Shown piece by piece: positions 26,422 through 36,045 of a DNA stretch of 64,000 bases. A program made the position numbers and the translations under genes. Every line of letters starts with the position of its first letter. Positions within the stretch are counted from its first letter, which is position 1. Where the stretch lies: contig CAVGCV010000002.1 of NCBI GenBank assembly GCA_963627995.1, positions 1-64,000 of the forward strand. Direction: 5' to 3'. The notes under the pieces are model-generated. The model was not told where the DNA came from. It made no database searches and saw only the letters and a program-made list of their open reading frames with translations. Origin of the DNA: UBA3839 sp963627995. Its GTDB lineage: Bacteria; Bacteroidota; Bacteroidia; Bacteroidales; Bacteroidaceae.

Positions 26422-26565
26422 CAGGACGGCGCACCGCATGCAGGATTCCGGCGCACCGCGGGGAAACTCGCGGTGCGCCGGAACGCGGAGCGCCCTGCCG
26501 CGACGGGATGGCACGGCAGGGCGCTGGAGGACTTCGGCGCGCGGGCGCGCCGGCAGCCGTCGGAG

Positions 26566-27096
26566 TCAGAGGCTGCGTCCCAGCTCGTAGGCCTGGCGCG
26601 GATAGTCCGTCCGCGCCAAATCGGCAGGCGCGGCCGAGTTGATGGCGGCAACGACGCCGAGGTTCTCCCAGCGCATGTAGCGCGTGAACTGGCGGAAGAA
26701 GGCTTCCGGCCCCTCGGCGGAGTCGAGGCAGTCGTCGGCCATCGTGACGAGCAGGGCGGCGCGCTTGTGTCCCTGCAAGGCGGCGTTGTTGGCATAGAAG
26801 CGGTCGATGACGGCCTTGATTTGGGCGTTGATGTTGAAGTAATAGACGGGCGAGGCGAAGACCACGGCGTCGCAGTCGAGCAGGTGGGGGTTGAGGGTCT
26901 GCATGTCGTCGCGGTAGACGCATCCGCCGCCCTTGCGGCACGCGTCGCAGCCGAGGCATCCGTGCACTTGCTGGAACGCCGCGTCGAAGCGGAACACTTC
27001 GTGCCCGGCGGCCGTTGCGCCCTCGATGAACTTGTCGGCCAGGTGTGCCGACGTGCCGTGCCTGTGGGCACTGCCTGTGATGACGGTTACTTTCAT
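26566..27096 (-). CDS. Flavodoxin-like NAD(P)H-dependent FMN reductase family protein
   Basis: This 176-aa flavodoxin-fold protein has the FMN phosphate loop TGSAHRHGTSAHLAD near the N-terminus and ASPVYYFNINAQIKAVIDR in the middle. An extra Cys-rich insertion (CLGCDACRKGGGC, about 47-59) resembles that of iron-sulfur flavoproteins and related redox proteins. It is probably a cytoplasmic electron carrier or quinone/nitro reductase, partner unknown. It lies between the repeat-rich gap and the rpoC 3' end on the same strand as rpoC, but downstream of it with a hairpin between, so it is probably a separate unit. Confidence 0.85.
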   Translation of the reverse strand: MKVTVITGSAHRHGTSAHLADKFIEGATAAGHEVFRFDAAFQQVHGCLGCDACRKGGGCVYRDDMQTLNPHLLDCDAVVFASPVYYFNINAQIKAVIDRFYANNAALQGHKRAALLVTMADDCLDSAEGPEAFFRQFTRYMRWENLGVVAAINSAAPADLARTDYPRQAYELGRSL

Positions 27097-27171
27097 GTGA
27101 ATCTATTTGTATTGGGTTGCTTTCCTGGTTGTTATGCGGAAAAGACCGGCAGGGGCGGGGAACAAGCAAGC

Positions 27172-27203
27172 GGCGGCGCGGACTGGTGGATGTCCGTGCC
27201 GCC
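27172..27203 (-). terminator. Hairpin downstream of rpoC
   Basis: GGCGGCGCGGAC (27172-27183) pairs with GTCCGTGCCGCC (27192-27203), 31 bp past the rpoC stop. No T-run is evident on the minus strand, so the role is tentative. Confidence 0.5.
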
Positions 27204-27234
27204 GCCTCTGTGTGCATCGGCCTGCGCCGCGCGA

Positions 27235-30200
27235 TCAGTTGTTGAAGGCTGCAAAGGCTGTCGCCGGGTCGAACTGCGTGCGCCGCGTCTCAAACGACTC
27301 TTCCTTCGAGCCCACCACAATGCGGTTGAACTCGCGGAGACCCGTTCCTGCGGGAATGAGGTGGCCGCAGATGACGTTCTCCTTCATGCCCTCGAGGTTG
27401 TCGCTCTTTCCGCTGATGGCCGCCTCGTTGAGGACTTTGGTCGTCTCCTGGAACGACGCCGCGGACATGAAGCTGCCTGCGCCGAGCGCGGCACGCGTGA
27501 TTCCCTGAAGTATCTGGGTGGAAGTGGCGGGAAGGGCTTCGCGAACCTGCACCTGACGGAGGTCGCGCCGCTTGAGCGCGGAGTTCTCGTCGCGGAGCTT
27601 GCGCGCGGTGACAATCATGCCCGCCACCATGTTTTCGGAGTCGCCCGCGTCGGTCACGACCTTCTTGCCCCAGATGCGGTCGTTCTCCTCCATGAACTCG
27701 AGCTTGTCCACGATGCCGCCCTCGAGGAAGCGCGTGTCGCCCGGATCGTTGATTTGAACCTTGCGCATCATCTGGCGGACGATAATCTCGAAGTGCTTGT
27801 CGTTGATCGACACGCCCTGCAGGCGATAGACGTCCTGCACCTGATTGACGATGTACTCCTGCACGGCCGTGGGGCCCTTGATGGCCAAGATGTCGGCTGG
27901 AGTGATGGCTCCGTCGGACAATGGCGTACCGGCGCGCACGTAGTCGTTCTCCTGCACGAGTATCTGCTTCGAGAGCGGCACGAGATACTTGCGCACATCG
28001 CCGACTTTCGAGGTGAGGATGATTTCGCGGTTTCCGCGCTTCACCTTGCCCATCGTGACCTCGCCGTCGATTTCGGCCACTACGGCCGGGTTGGACGGAT
28101 TGCGCGCCTCGAACAGCTCGGTGACACGCGGCAGACCGCCCGTGATGTCGCCCGCCTTGCTGACCGCGCGGGGGATTTTGATGAGGATGTCGCCCGCCGC
28201 GAGCTTCTGGCCGTCCTCGACGATAATGTGTCCGTTAATCGGGAAGTTGTAGGTGCGCAGCACCTCTCCGTCCTCGCCGACGATGTGGCAGACCGGGACA
28301 AGCGCCTTGTCGCGCGACTCGGTGACGATGAGGTCGCGCAGGCCTGTCGTTTCGTCCTGCTCGACGCGGTAGGTCACGCCCTCCTGCACTCCCTCGAACT
28401 TGGCCGTTCCGCCAAACTCGGTGACGATGACGGCATTGAACGGATCCCAGTTGGCGATGACGGTGTCTTTCTCCACCACCTCGCCTTCCTTGTGGAAGAG
28501 GTTCGAGCCGTAGGGGACATTGACGGTGGAGAGGGCGATGCCCGTATTCTCATCGACAAAGCGGAGCTCGGCAAGACGGCCGACCACGATTTCGGCGTCG
28601 GGATGCCCCTCCATGGGACGGCTGATGGTGCGGAGTTCCTCGAACTCAAGGCGCGACCTGTGCTTCGCCACAATCTGCGCGTTGGCGGCGGCGTTACCAG
28701 CGACACCGCCGGCGTGGAACGTACGGAGCGTCAGCTGCGTTCCCGGCTCGCCAATGGCCTGCGCGGCGATGACACCGACGGCTTCGCCCTTCTGCACCAT
28801 GCGCGAGGTGGCGAGGTTGCGTCCGTAGCACTTCATGCAGACCCCGTGGCGGCTCTCGCACGTGAGTACGGAGCGGATTTCGACGCTCTCGATGCCCGCA
28901 TCCTCAATTTCCTTAGCGATACGCTCTGTGATTTCCTCGCCCGAGGTGACAATGAGCTCGTTGGTGGAGGGATTGACGATGTCGTGCACCGACACGCGGC
29001 CAAGAATGCGCTCGGCCAACGACGCGACCACGCGGTCGCCATCCTTGAGTGCGGTGCAGACCAGTCCGCGAAGCGTTCCGCAGTCCTCCTCGGTGATAAT
29101 CACGTCGTGGCTCACGTCCACAAGGCGGCGGGTCAGATAACCGGCGTCGGCCGTCTTCAGGGCGGTGTCGGCAAGGCCCTTGCGCGCGCCGTGGGTGGAA
29201 ATGAAGTACTCGAGCACCGACATGCCCTCCTTGAAGTTCGACAGGATGGGGTTCTCAATGATGTTGGCATCGCTGGCGCCGGCCTTCTGCGGCTTGGCCA
29301 TCAGGCCGCGCATACCTGCGAGCTGGGCTATCTGGTCGGCAGAGCCGCGGGCACCGGAGTCGAGCATCATGAACACGGCGTTGAAGCCTTGGTCGGCTTC
29401 CGTCATTTGCTTCATGAGCGTCGTCTTCAGCTTGTCGTTCACCTTGGTCCACGTATCGATGACCTGCTGATAGCGGTCTTTGTCGGTGATGAGACCGAAA
29501 GCGTAGTTCTGCTGAATCTGCTCGACCTGTTCGTGTCCGTCCTGCACGATTTGCTCCTTTTCCTCGGGAATGATGATGTCGTCGAGCACGAACGAAAGTC
29601 CGCCCTCGTAGGCCTTGCGGTAGCCAAGGTTCTTGATGCCGTCGAGGAAGTCGCAGGCACGTGCCATTCCCACGGTCTTGATGACCTTTGTGATGACTTT
29701 CTTCAGCGCCTTTTTGCCGATGACCTCGTTCACATAGCCGACCTCGTCGGGTACGATTTCGTTGATGATGATGCGCCCGACCGTGGTCTCCACAATGTGC
29801 TGGATGGTGTTGCCATTCTCATCGACATCCTTCACGCAGCACTTGATGGGTGCATGGACATCCACGCGGCCCTCGTTGTAAGCGATGAGCGCCTCTTCGG
29901 GGCCATAGAACGTAAGGCCCTCTCCAAGCGCGCCGGGACGTACTTTCGAGATGTAATAAAGTCCGAGCACCATGTCCTGCGAGGGCACCGTGATGGGTTC
30001 TCCGCTGGCTGGCGACAGGATGTTGTGCGACTGCAGCATAAGGAGCTGTGCCTCAAGCACGGCCTCATTGGATAGCGGAAGGTGGACTGCCATCTGGTCG
30101 CCGTCGAAATCGGCGTTGAACGCGGTACAGGCAAGCGGATGGAGCTGAATGGCCTTGCCCTCAATCATCCTCGGCTGGAATGCCTGGATGCCTAAGCGGT

Positions 30201-31530
30201 GGAGCGTCGGGGCGCGGTTGAGGAGCACGGGGTGTCCCTTCATGACATATTCAAGGATGTCCCAGATTACGTCATCGCGGCGATCGACAATCTTCTTGGC
30301 CGATTTCACCGTTTTCACCACGCCACGTTCGATGAGTTTGCGGATGATGAACGGCTTGTAGAGCTCGGCAGCCATGAGTTTCGGCAGGCCGCACTCGCCC
30401 ATCTTCAGCTCCGGGCCGACGACGATGACCGAACGCGCGGAATAATCGACGCGCTTGCCGAGGAGGTTCTGGCGGAAACGTCCCTGCTTACCCTTGAGCG
30501 AGTCAGAAAGCGACTTCAAGGGGCGGTTGGATTCGGACTTCACCGCGCTGCTCTTGCGCGAGTTGTCGAAGAGGCTATCGACAGCCTCCTGCAACATGCG
30601 CTTCTCGTTGCGCAGGATGACTTCGGGGGCTTTGATTTCAATCAAGCGCTTCAGTCGATTGTTGCGAATGATGACGCGGCGATACAGGTCGTTGAGGTCC
30701 GAAGTGGCGAATCGTCCGCCATCCAGCGGAACCAACGGGCGCAAATCGGGCGGTGTGACCGGGATGTTGTGCATGATCATCCACTCGGGCTTGTTTCTTC
30801 CACGCGACGCGCGGAAGGACTCCACCACTTGCAGACGCTTCAACGACTCCGTCTTACGTTGCTGCGACGAGTCCTGGCTGGCACGGTCGCGCAGTTCATA
30901 GGACAGTTTGTCGAGATCCACATGCCTCAACATATACTCGATGGCCTCCGCGCCCATCATGGCGATGAACTTATTGGGGTCTTCGTCGGGCAGCTGCTGG
31001 TTGCCCTCGGGCAGCGCATCGACAATGTTCCAATACTCTTCCTCCGAGAGGAGCTCGAGGTCACGAACGTTGGTTTCGTCGTTGGCGGCGGCACCAGCCT
31101 GGATGATGATGTAGCGCTCGTAATAGATGACCGCGTCGAGCTTCTTCGTGGGAAGTCCCAAGAGATAGCCTATCTTGTTGGGGAGCGAGCGGAAATACCA
31201 AATGTGGGCGACCGGGACGACGAGGGCGATGTGCCCTGTGCGTTCGCGGCGCACTTTCTTCTCCGTTACCTCCACGCCGCATCGGTCGCAAACAATGCCT
31301 TTGTAGCGAATCCGCTTGTACTTTCCGCAATGGCACTCATAGTCCTTGGTCGGGCCGAAGATACGCTCACAGAAAAGTCCGTCACGCTCGGGCTTGTAGG
31401 TGCGGTAATTGATAGTTTCCGGTTTCAAGACCTCGCCATAGGAGTTCTCCAAAATCTCCTCTGGAGAAGCAAGCCCAATGGATATTTTTGTGAAATTCGT
31501 CTTCGACTTGTTTTCTTTCTTAAAAGCCAT
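27235..31530 (-). CDS. rpoC: DNA-directed RNA polymerase subunit beta'
   Basis: This is the largest core RNA polymerase subunit, 1431 aa. The catalytic Mg2+ motif NADFDGDQMAVH has Asp474/476/478. The N-terminal zinc ribbon CHCGKYKRIRYKGIVCDRCG and the clamp region are intact, as are the bridge/trigger helices (GARGSADQIAQLAGMRG). A second Zn site (CESRHGVCMKCYG) is also seen. The Bacteroidetes-type C-terminal region is complete. It lies 41 bp downstream of rpoB in the same operon. Confidence 0.98.
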   Translation of the reverse strand: MAFKKENKSKTNFTKISIGLASPEEILENSYGEVLKPETINYRTYKPERDGLFCERIFGPTKDYECHCGKYKRIRYKGIVCDRCGVEVTEKKVRRERTGHIALVVPVAHIWYFRSLPNKIGYLLGLPTKKLDAVIYYERYIIIQAGAAANDETNVRDLELLSEEEYWNIVDALPEGNQQLPDEDPNKFIAMMGAEAIEYMLRHVDLDKLSYELRDRASQDSSQQRKTESLKRLQVVESFRASRGRNKPEWMIMHNIPVTPPDLRPLVPLDGGRFATSDLNDLYRRVIIRNNRLKRLIEIKAPEVILRNEKRMLQEAVDSLFDNSRKSSAVKSESNRPLKSLSDSLKGKQGRFRQNLLGKRVDYSARSVIVVGPELKMGECGLPKLMAAELYKPFIIRKLIERGVVKTVKSAKKIVDRRDDVIWDILEYVMKGHPVLLNRAPTLHRLGIQAFQPRMIEGKAIQLHPLACTAFNADFDGDQMAVHLPLSNEAVLEAQLLMLQSHNILSPASGEPITVPSQDMVLGLYYISKVRPGALGEGLTFYGPEEALIAYNEGRVDVHAPIKCCVKDVDENGNTIQHIVETTVGRIIINEIVPDEVGYVNEVIGKKALKKVITKVIKTVGMARACDFLDGIKNLGYRKAYEGGLSFVLDDIIIPEEKEQIVQDGHEQVEQIQQNYAFGLITDKDRYQQVIDTWTKVNDKLKTTLMKQMTEADQGFNAVFMMLDSGARGSADQIAQLAGMRGLMAKPQKAGASDANIIENPILSNFKEGMSVLEYFISTHGARKGLADTALKTADAGYLTRRLVDVSHDVIITEEDCGTLRGLVCTALKDGDRVVASLAERILGRVSVHDIVNPSTNELIVTSGEEITERIAKEIEDAGIESVEIRSVLTCESRHGVCMKCYGRNLATSRMVQKGEAVGVIAAQAIGEPGTQLTLRTFHAGGVAGNAAANAQIVAKHRSRLEFEELRTISRPMEGHPDAEIVVGRLAELRFVDENTGIALSTVNVPYGSNLFHKEGEVVEKDTVIANWDPFNAVIVTEFGGTAKFEGVQEGVTYRVEQDETTGLRDLIVTESRDKALVPVCHIVGEDGEVLRTYNFPINGHIIVEDGQKLAAGDILIKIPRAVSKAGDITGGLPRVTELFEARNPSNPAVVAEIDGEVTMGKVKRGNREIILTSKVGDVRKYLVPLSKQILVQENDYVRAGTPLSDGAITPADILAIKGPTAVQEYIVNQVQDVYRLQGVSINDKHFEIIVRQMMRKVQINDPGDTRFLEGGIVDKLEFMEENDRIWGKKVVTDAGDSENMVAGMIVTARKLRDENSALKRRDLRQVQVREALPATSTQILQGITRAALGAGSFMSAASFQETTKVLNEAAISGKSDNLEGMKENVICGHLIPAGTGLREFNRIVVGSKEESFETRRTQFDPATAFAAFNN

Positions 31531-31571
31531 ATTATGTGCAGATATCTGATGGTGAAAGAGTTGTTATTGTA

Positions 31572-34500
31572 TTATTCAAGAGTGATGCTAAGGCCAAGTC
31601 CGCGCAGCTCGTGGAGCAGCACGTTGAGCGACTCGGGGATGCCCGGCGCGGGCATCGGATCGCCCTTGACGATTGCCTCGTAGGCCTTGGAGCGCCCAGC
31701 CACATCGTCGGACTTGATGGTGAGAATCTCCTGAAGGACATGGGATGCGCCAAAGGCCTCAAGGGCCCACACCTCCATCTCTCCGAAACGCTGACCTCCA
31801 AACTGCGCCTTACCACCAAGCGGCTGCTGAGTAATGAGCGAGTACGGGCCGATGGAACGCGCGTGCATCTTGTCCTCTACCATGTGGCCGAGTTTCAACA
31901 TATAGGTGACACCCACAGTGGCCGGCTGGTCAAAACGAAGTCCCGTCTCGCCATTGTAAAGATAGGTGCGTCCGTAACGGGGCAGCCCAGCCTTATCCGT
32001 CCATTCGCAAAGGTCTTCCAAATGGGCGCCATCGAAAATGGGCGTTGCGAACTTCACACCAAGTTTCTTTCCGGCCGCTCCAAGAACGGCCTCGAAAATC
32101 TGCCCGATATTCATACGAGAAGGCACGCCCAACGGATTCAGCACAATATCGACAGGGGTTCCGTCCTCAAGGAACGGCATATCCTCCTGACGGACAAGTT
32201 TCGACACAATGCCCTTATTGCCGTGACGGCCAGCCATCTTGTCACCGACACCAATCTTTCGTTTCTTTGCGATGTATACTTTCGCCATTTGGATGATGCC
32301 TGACGGAAGTTCGTCGCCAATCGTCAGGGCGAACTTCTTGCGCTTGAGTTCGGCGTCGAGAACCTTGTACTTTTTCAGGTAGTTGATGACAAGGTCGCGA
32401 ATCAACTCGTTGACGTGCTCGTCATCCGTCCAGCCGCTCAACTGAATGGCAGTGTAGTCGAGATTCTCCAACGCGCCAGCAATGAATTTCGCGCCCGTCG
32501 GAATAATTTCCGCTCCCATATAGTCCTTCACGCCCTTCGAGAGTTTTCCCTTCGTCAGCGTAAGGAGCTTATCGATGAGTATGGCGCGGAAGTCGTCCAC
32601 CTTGTCCTGAAACTCGGAGTCGATTTTCGGCAATTCCAAGCGGTCGCGGCTCTTGTCCACACGCGACTTAATGGCTTTGGAGAAAAGTTTCTTATCAATC
32701 ACGACACCGCTCAACGAAGGCGTTGCTTTCAAGGAAGCGTCCTTCACGTCGCCCGCCTTGTCGCCGAAGATGGCACGAAGGAGCTTTTCTTCCGGAGAGG
32801 GGTCGGACTCGCCCTTAGGCGTAATCTTACCAATCAGAATGTCGCCAGGCTCGACACGTGCGCCAACACGGACAATACCATTCTCATCAAGGTCTTTGGT
32901 CGCATCCTCGCTGACATTCGGGATGTCCGAAGTCAGCTCCTCAACACCACGCTTTGTTTCGCGCACATCAAGGGAGAACTCATCGACATGAACGGAAGTA
33001 AGAAGGTCTTCGCGAACGACACGTTCATTCAGGACAATGGCATCCTCGTAGTTGTAGCCTTTCCAAGGCATATAGGCCACGAGGAGGTTTCGTCCGAGTG
33101 CGAGCTCGCCATCGGCGGTGGCATATCCCTCGGTGAGGATGTCGCCCTTCTTCACTCGCTGGCCGCGGTCACACAACGGACGGAGGTCAATCGTCATGTT
33201 TTGGTTCGTGCGACGGAACTTCGGCAGCTTGTATTCCTTGACGGCTGGCTCGAAACTAACGAACTCCTCATCTTCCGTGCGGTCATAGAGGATACGGATG
33301 GTGTTTGCATCCACATACTCGACAACGCCATCGCCCTCGGCCGTAATCATTGTGCGCGAATCTTCACAGACTTGTTTCTCTATGCCCGTTCCGACAATCG
33401 GAGCCTCGGTACGAAGCAGGGGAACAGCCTGACGCATCATGTTGGATCCCATGAGTGCGCGGTGGGCATCGTCGTGCTCCAAGAACGGAATAAGAGCAGC
33501 GGCAATAGAAGCAATCTGCTGGGGAGCCACATCCATCAAATCGACCTCCGAAGGAGGAACAACGGGGTAGTCCGCATCCTTACGGCATTTGACGACCTTG
33601 CGGATGAAGTTTCCATCGTCTTTCAGCGGCGCATTTCCTTGACCAATGATTTTATTCTCCTCCTCTTCCGCGGAAAGATACACAATGTCGTCGTTGTCTA
33701 TATCCACAACGCCATTCTTCACCACCCGATAGGGTGTCTCGATAAAGCCAAGGTTGTTGATTTTCGCATAAACGCAAAGCGAGGAAATCAGTCCGATGTT
33801 GGGTCCTTCTGGCGATTCAATCGGACAAAGACGACCGTAGTGCGTATAGTGCACGTCGCGGACCTCGAATCCTGCACGCTCACGAGAAAGACCGCCAGGG
33901 CCAAGGGCCGAAAGGCGACGTTTGTGCGTTACCTCGGCCAAGGGGTTCGTTTGGTCCATGAACTGCGAAAGCGCGTTCGTGCCAAAGAAAGAGTTGATGA
34001 CGGAGGAAATGGTCTTCGCATTGATCAAGTCCGTTGGTGTAAACACCTCGTTGTCACGAACATTCATGCGCTCGCGGATGGTACGACTCATGCGCGCCAA
34101 ACCTATTGCGAACTGATTAGAAAGTTGCTCGCCGACTGTACGCACACGGCGGTTGCTCAGGTGGTCAATGTCATCGACAACTGCCTTTGAGTTGGCCAGT
34201 TCCACCAGATACTTGATGATTTCAATGATGTCCTCCTTCGTAAGCACCCGAACGTCGGGGTCTGTGTTCAATCCCAACTTCTTGTTGATGCGGTAGCGCC
34301 CAACATCCCCAAGATCATAACGCTTCTCCGAGAAGAACAGGTTGTTGATGACCTCACGAGCCGAAGCATCGTCCGCAGGGTCGGCATTGCGTAGCTGGCG
34401 ATAGATATAGACGACCGCCTCTTTCTCCGAGTTACTGGGGTCTTTCTGGAGGGTGTTGAAAATGATGGAATAGTCCGAAGTATTCACATCCTCCTTGTGC

Positions 34501-35381
34501 ACAAGGATATGGTCTACTCCCGTCTCTGAAATCAAGTCGATGTCTTCTTTCGTCAGGATTGTTCCACGGTCGATAATCATCTCGTTTCGTTCAATGGAAA
34601 CGACTTCACCAGTCTCTTCATCCACAAAATCCTCGACCCAAGACTTCAAGACACGCGCTGCCAACTTGCGCCCGACGGCTTTCTTCAGGCTGGTCTTATT
34701 GACCTTGATTTCTTCAGCAAGGTTGAAAATTTGGAGGATGTCCTTGTCTGCCTCAAAACCGATGGCGCGCAACAGCGTCGTTACGGGCAATTTCTTCTTA
34801 CGGTCGATGTAGGCGTACATCACATTGTTGATGTCCGTAGCGAACTCAATCCAAGAGCCTTTGAACGGAATAATGCGTGCAGAGAACAACGGAGTTCCAT
34901 TCGCATGGACGCTTGAGCCGAAGAATACGCCTGGCGAGCGGTGCAGCTGAGAAACAACCACGCGTTCCGCTCCATTGATAACAAACGTTCCGTTGTCTGT
35001 CATGTATGGAATCGGGCCGAGGAAGACATCCTGAATCACCGTGTCGAAATCCTCATGGTCGGGGTCCGAACAATAAAGCTTCAGTTTTGCCTTGAGAGGC
35101 ACGCTGTATGTGAGTCCGCGCTCCAAACACTCCTCTATCGAATAACGAGGAGCATCTATGTAATAGTCCAGGAACTCCAGGACGAAATTATTACGTGTGT
35201 CTGCGATGGGGAAGTTCTCGGCAAACACCTTATACAAGCCATCGTTCTTGCGCTTTTCTGGCGGTGTGTCCAATTGGAGAAAGTCTCGGAATGACTTAAG
35301 CTGTATGTCCAGAAAATCCGGATAAGGAACGGGGTTTTTTACGGACGAAAAATCAACTCGGTTGTTTATGATTTTAGACAT
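31572..35381 (-). CDS. rpoB: DNA-directed RNA polymerase subunit beta
   Basis: This is core RNA polymerase beta, 1269 aa. The rifampicin region reads LSQFMDQTNPLAEVTHKRRL then SALGPGGL, i.e. wild type at the positions equivalent to E. coli D516, H526 and S531, so rifampicin sensitivity is expected from this gene. C-terminal blocks KMAGRHGNKGIVSK and GGKAQFGGQRFGEMEVWALE are intact. A 206-bp leader with an attenuator-like hairpin separates it from rplL. Confidence 0.98.
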   Translation of the reverse strand: MSKIINNRVDFSSVKNPVPYPDFLDIQLKSFRDFLQLDTPPEKRKNDGLYKVFAENFPIADTRNNFVLEFLDYYIDAPRYSIEECLERGLTYSVPLKAKLKLYCSDPDHEDFDTVIQDVFLGPIPYMTDNGTFVINGAERVVVSQLHRSPGVFFGSSVHANGTPLFSARIIPFKGSWIEFATDINNVMYAYIDRKKKLPVTTLLRAIGFEADKDILQIFNLAEEIKVNKTSLKKAVGRKLAARVLKSWVEDFVDEETGEVVSIERNEMIIDRGTILTKEDIDLISETGVDHILVHKEDVNTSDYSIIFNTLQKDPSNSEKEAVVYIYRQLRNADPADDASAREVINNLFFSEKRYDLGDVGRYRINKKLGLNTDPDVRVLTKEDIIEIIKYLVELANSKAVVDDIDHLSNRRVRTVGEQLSNQFAIGLARMSRTIRERMNVRDNEVFTPTDLINAKTISSVINSFFGTNALSQFMDQTNPLAEVTHKRRLSALGPGGLSRERAGFEVRDVHYTHYGRLCPIESPEGPNIGLISSLCVYAKINNLGFIETPYRVVKNGVVDIDNDDIVYLSAEEEENKIIGQGNAPLKDDGNFIRKVVKCRKDADYPVVPPSEVDLMDVAPQQIASIAAALIPFLEHDDAHRALMGSNMMRQAVPLLRTEAPIVGTGIEKQVCEDSRTMITAEGDGVVEYVDANTIRILYDRTEDEEFVSFEPAVKEYKLPKFRRTNQNMTIDLRPLCDRGQRVKKGDILTEGYATADGELALGRNLLVAYMPWKGYNYEDAIVLNERVVREDLLTSVHVDEFSLDVRETKRGVEELTSDIPNVSEDATKDLDENGIVRVGARVEPGDILIGKITPKGESDPSPEEKLLRAIFGDKAGDVKDASLKATPSLSGVVIDKKLFSKAIKSRVDKSRDRLELPKIDSEFQDKVDDFRAILIDKLLTLTKGKLSKGVKDYMGAEIIPTGAKFIAGALENLDYTAIQLSGWTDDEHVNELIRDLVINYLKKYKVLDAELKRKKFALTIGDELPSGIIQMAKVYIAKKRKIGVGDKMAGRHGNKGIVSKLVRQEDMPFLEDGTPVDIVLNPLGVPSRMNIGQIFEAVLGAAGKKLGVKFATPIFDGAHLEDLCEWTDKAGLPRYGRTYLYNGETGLRFDQPATVGVTYMLKLGHMVEDKMHARSIGPYSLITQQPLGGKAQFGGQRFGEMEVWALEAFGASHVLQEILTIKSDDVAGRSKAYEAIVKGDPMPAPGIPESLNVLLHELRGLGLSITLE

Positions 35382-35415
35382 CTCTGTGATTTTGTGGAAT
35401 TTCTAAAAAACAAGA

Positions 35416-35445
35416 ATAATGGACATCTGTACGTCTATCCATTAT
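35416..35445. promoter_or_regulatory. Inverted repeat in the rpoB leader
   Basis: ATAATGGA (35416-35423) and TCCATTAT (35438-35445) are separated by 14 bp in the untranslated leader just before rpoB. The function is unknown; it may be an RNA stem or protein site. Confidence 0.35.
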
Positions 35446-35528
35446 AGGAGGGGAATCCGCCAAACAACTAAAAAGCAAGTCGCGAAGAAGCAGGCGTTTA
35501 CAGCAATGGCGTTCTGGCGTTTATACAC

Positions 35529-35566
35529 AAAAAGGTTAAGAACCCTCAACCAGAGGATTCTTAACC
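35529..35566 (-). terminator. Attenuator/terminator between rplL and rpoB
   Basis: On the minus strand, GGTTAAGAATCCTC (35553-35566) pairs over 14 bp with 35534-35547 (one U-G pair) and is followed by TTTTTG. Partial termination here would lower rpoBC relative to the ribosomal proteins, as in other bacteria. Confidence 0.82.
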
Positions 35567-35587
35567 AAAGTCTATCAGTATGTTGGA

Positions 35588-35965
35588 TTACTTAATCTCA
35601 ACCTCAGCACCTGCGCCTTCAAGAGCCGTCTTGAGAGCTTCGGCAGTAGCCTTGTCAACACCTTCCTTAACATTGCAAGGTGCGCCATCAACGAGATCCT
35701 TAGCTTCCTTCAGACCAAGGCCACAGTTTTCCTTAACAGCCTTTACGACCTGGAGCTTAGCAGAACCTGCGCTCTTCAGCACAACATCGAAAGAGGTTTT
35801 CTCTTCGACAGCAGCCTCGCCGCCAGCAGCAGGACCTGCAGCAACTGCAACAGCGGCAGCAGCCGGTTCAATTCCGTACTCGTCCTTGAGGAGAGCCTTA
35901 AGTTCACTCACTTCCTTTACTGTCAAATTTACCAATTCTTCAGCAATAGCTTTGATATCTGCCAT
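35588..35965 (-). CDS. rplL: 50S ribosomal protein L7/L12
   Basis: This is the stalk protein that recruits translational GTPases, 125 aa. The N-terminal dimerisation helices (MADIKAIAEELVNLTVKEV), an Ala/Gly-rich hinge (about 33-52), and the C-terminal domain KTSFDVVLKSAG...GLGLKEAKDLVDGAP are all clear. It lies 80 bp downstream of rplJ. Confidence 0.98.
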   Translation of the reverse strand: MADIKAIAEELVNLTVKEVSELKALLKDEYGIEPAAAAVAVAAGPAAGGEAAVEEKTSFDVVLKSAGSAKLQVVKAVKENCGLGLKEAKDLVDGAPCNVKEGVDKATAEALKTALEGAGAEVEIK

Positions 35966-36045
35966 TTTTCTTTTTAATTTTTAATGGTTATTGTTTTTCG
36001 TGATTTATAACTGGGGCGCTTCAAAAGCCCCTATCTATTGCACAA

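Larger units (their letters stand above)
26146..26565. other. Repeat-rich gap before the flavodoxin-like gene
   Basis: No gene is supported. About 26215-26350 is a run of imperfect ~22-nt GC-rich units of the form TGCGCCGCAAGTTTTTCTGC. Array A3 follows, then a GCACCGC/GCGGTGC palindromic stretch (26440-26490). Confidence 0.65.

Noticed and set aside
26473..30075. A 1200-codon open frame opposite rpoC
   Set aside because: High GC at third positions of rpoC leaves the antisense frame open. Its His/Val/Leu/Asp-rich translation matches no family and rpoC is unmistakable.
33922..35381. Rifampicin-resistance substitutions in rpoB
   Set aside because: Key positions in the rifampicin region read as wild type.
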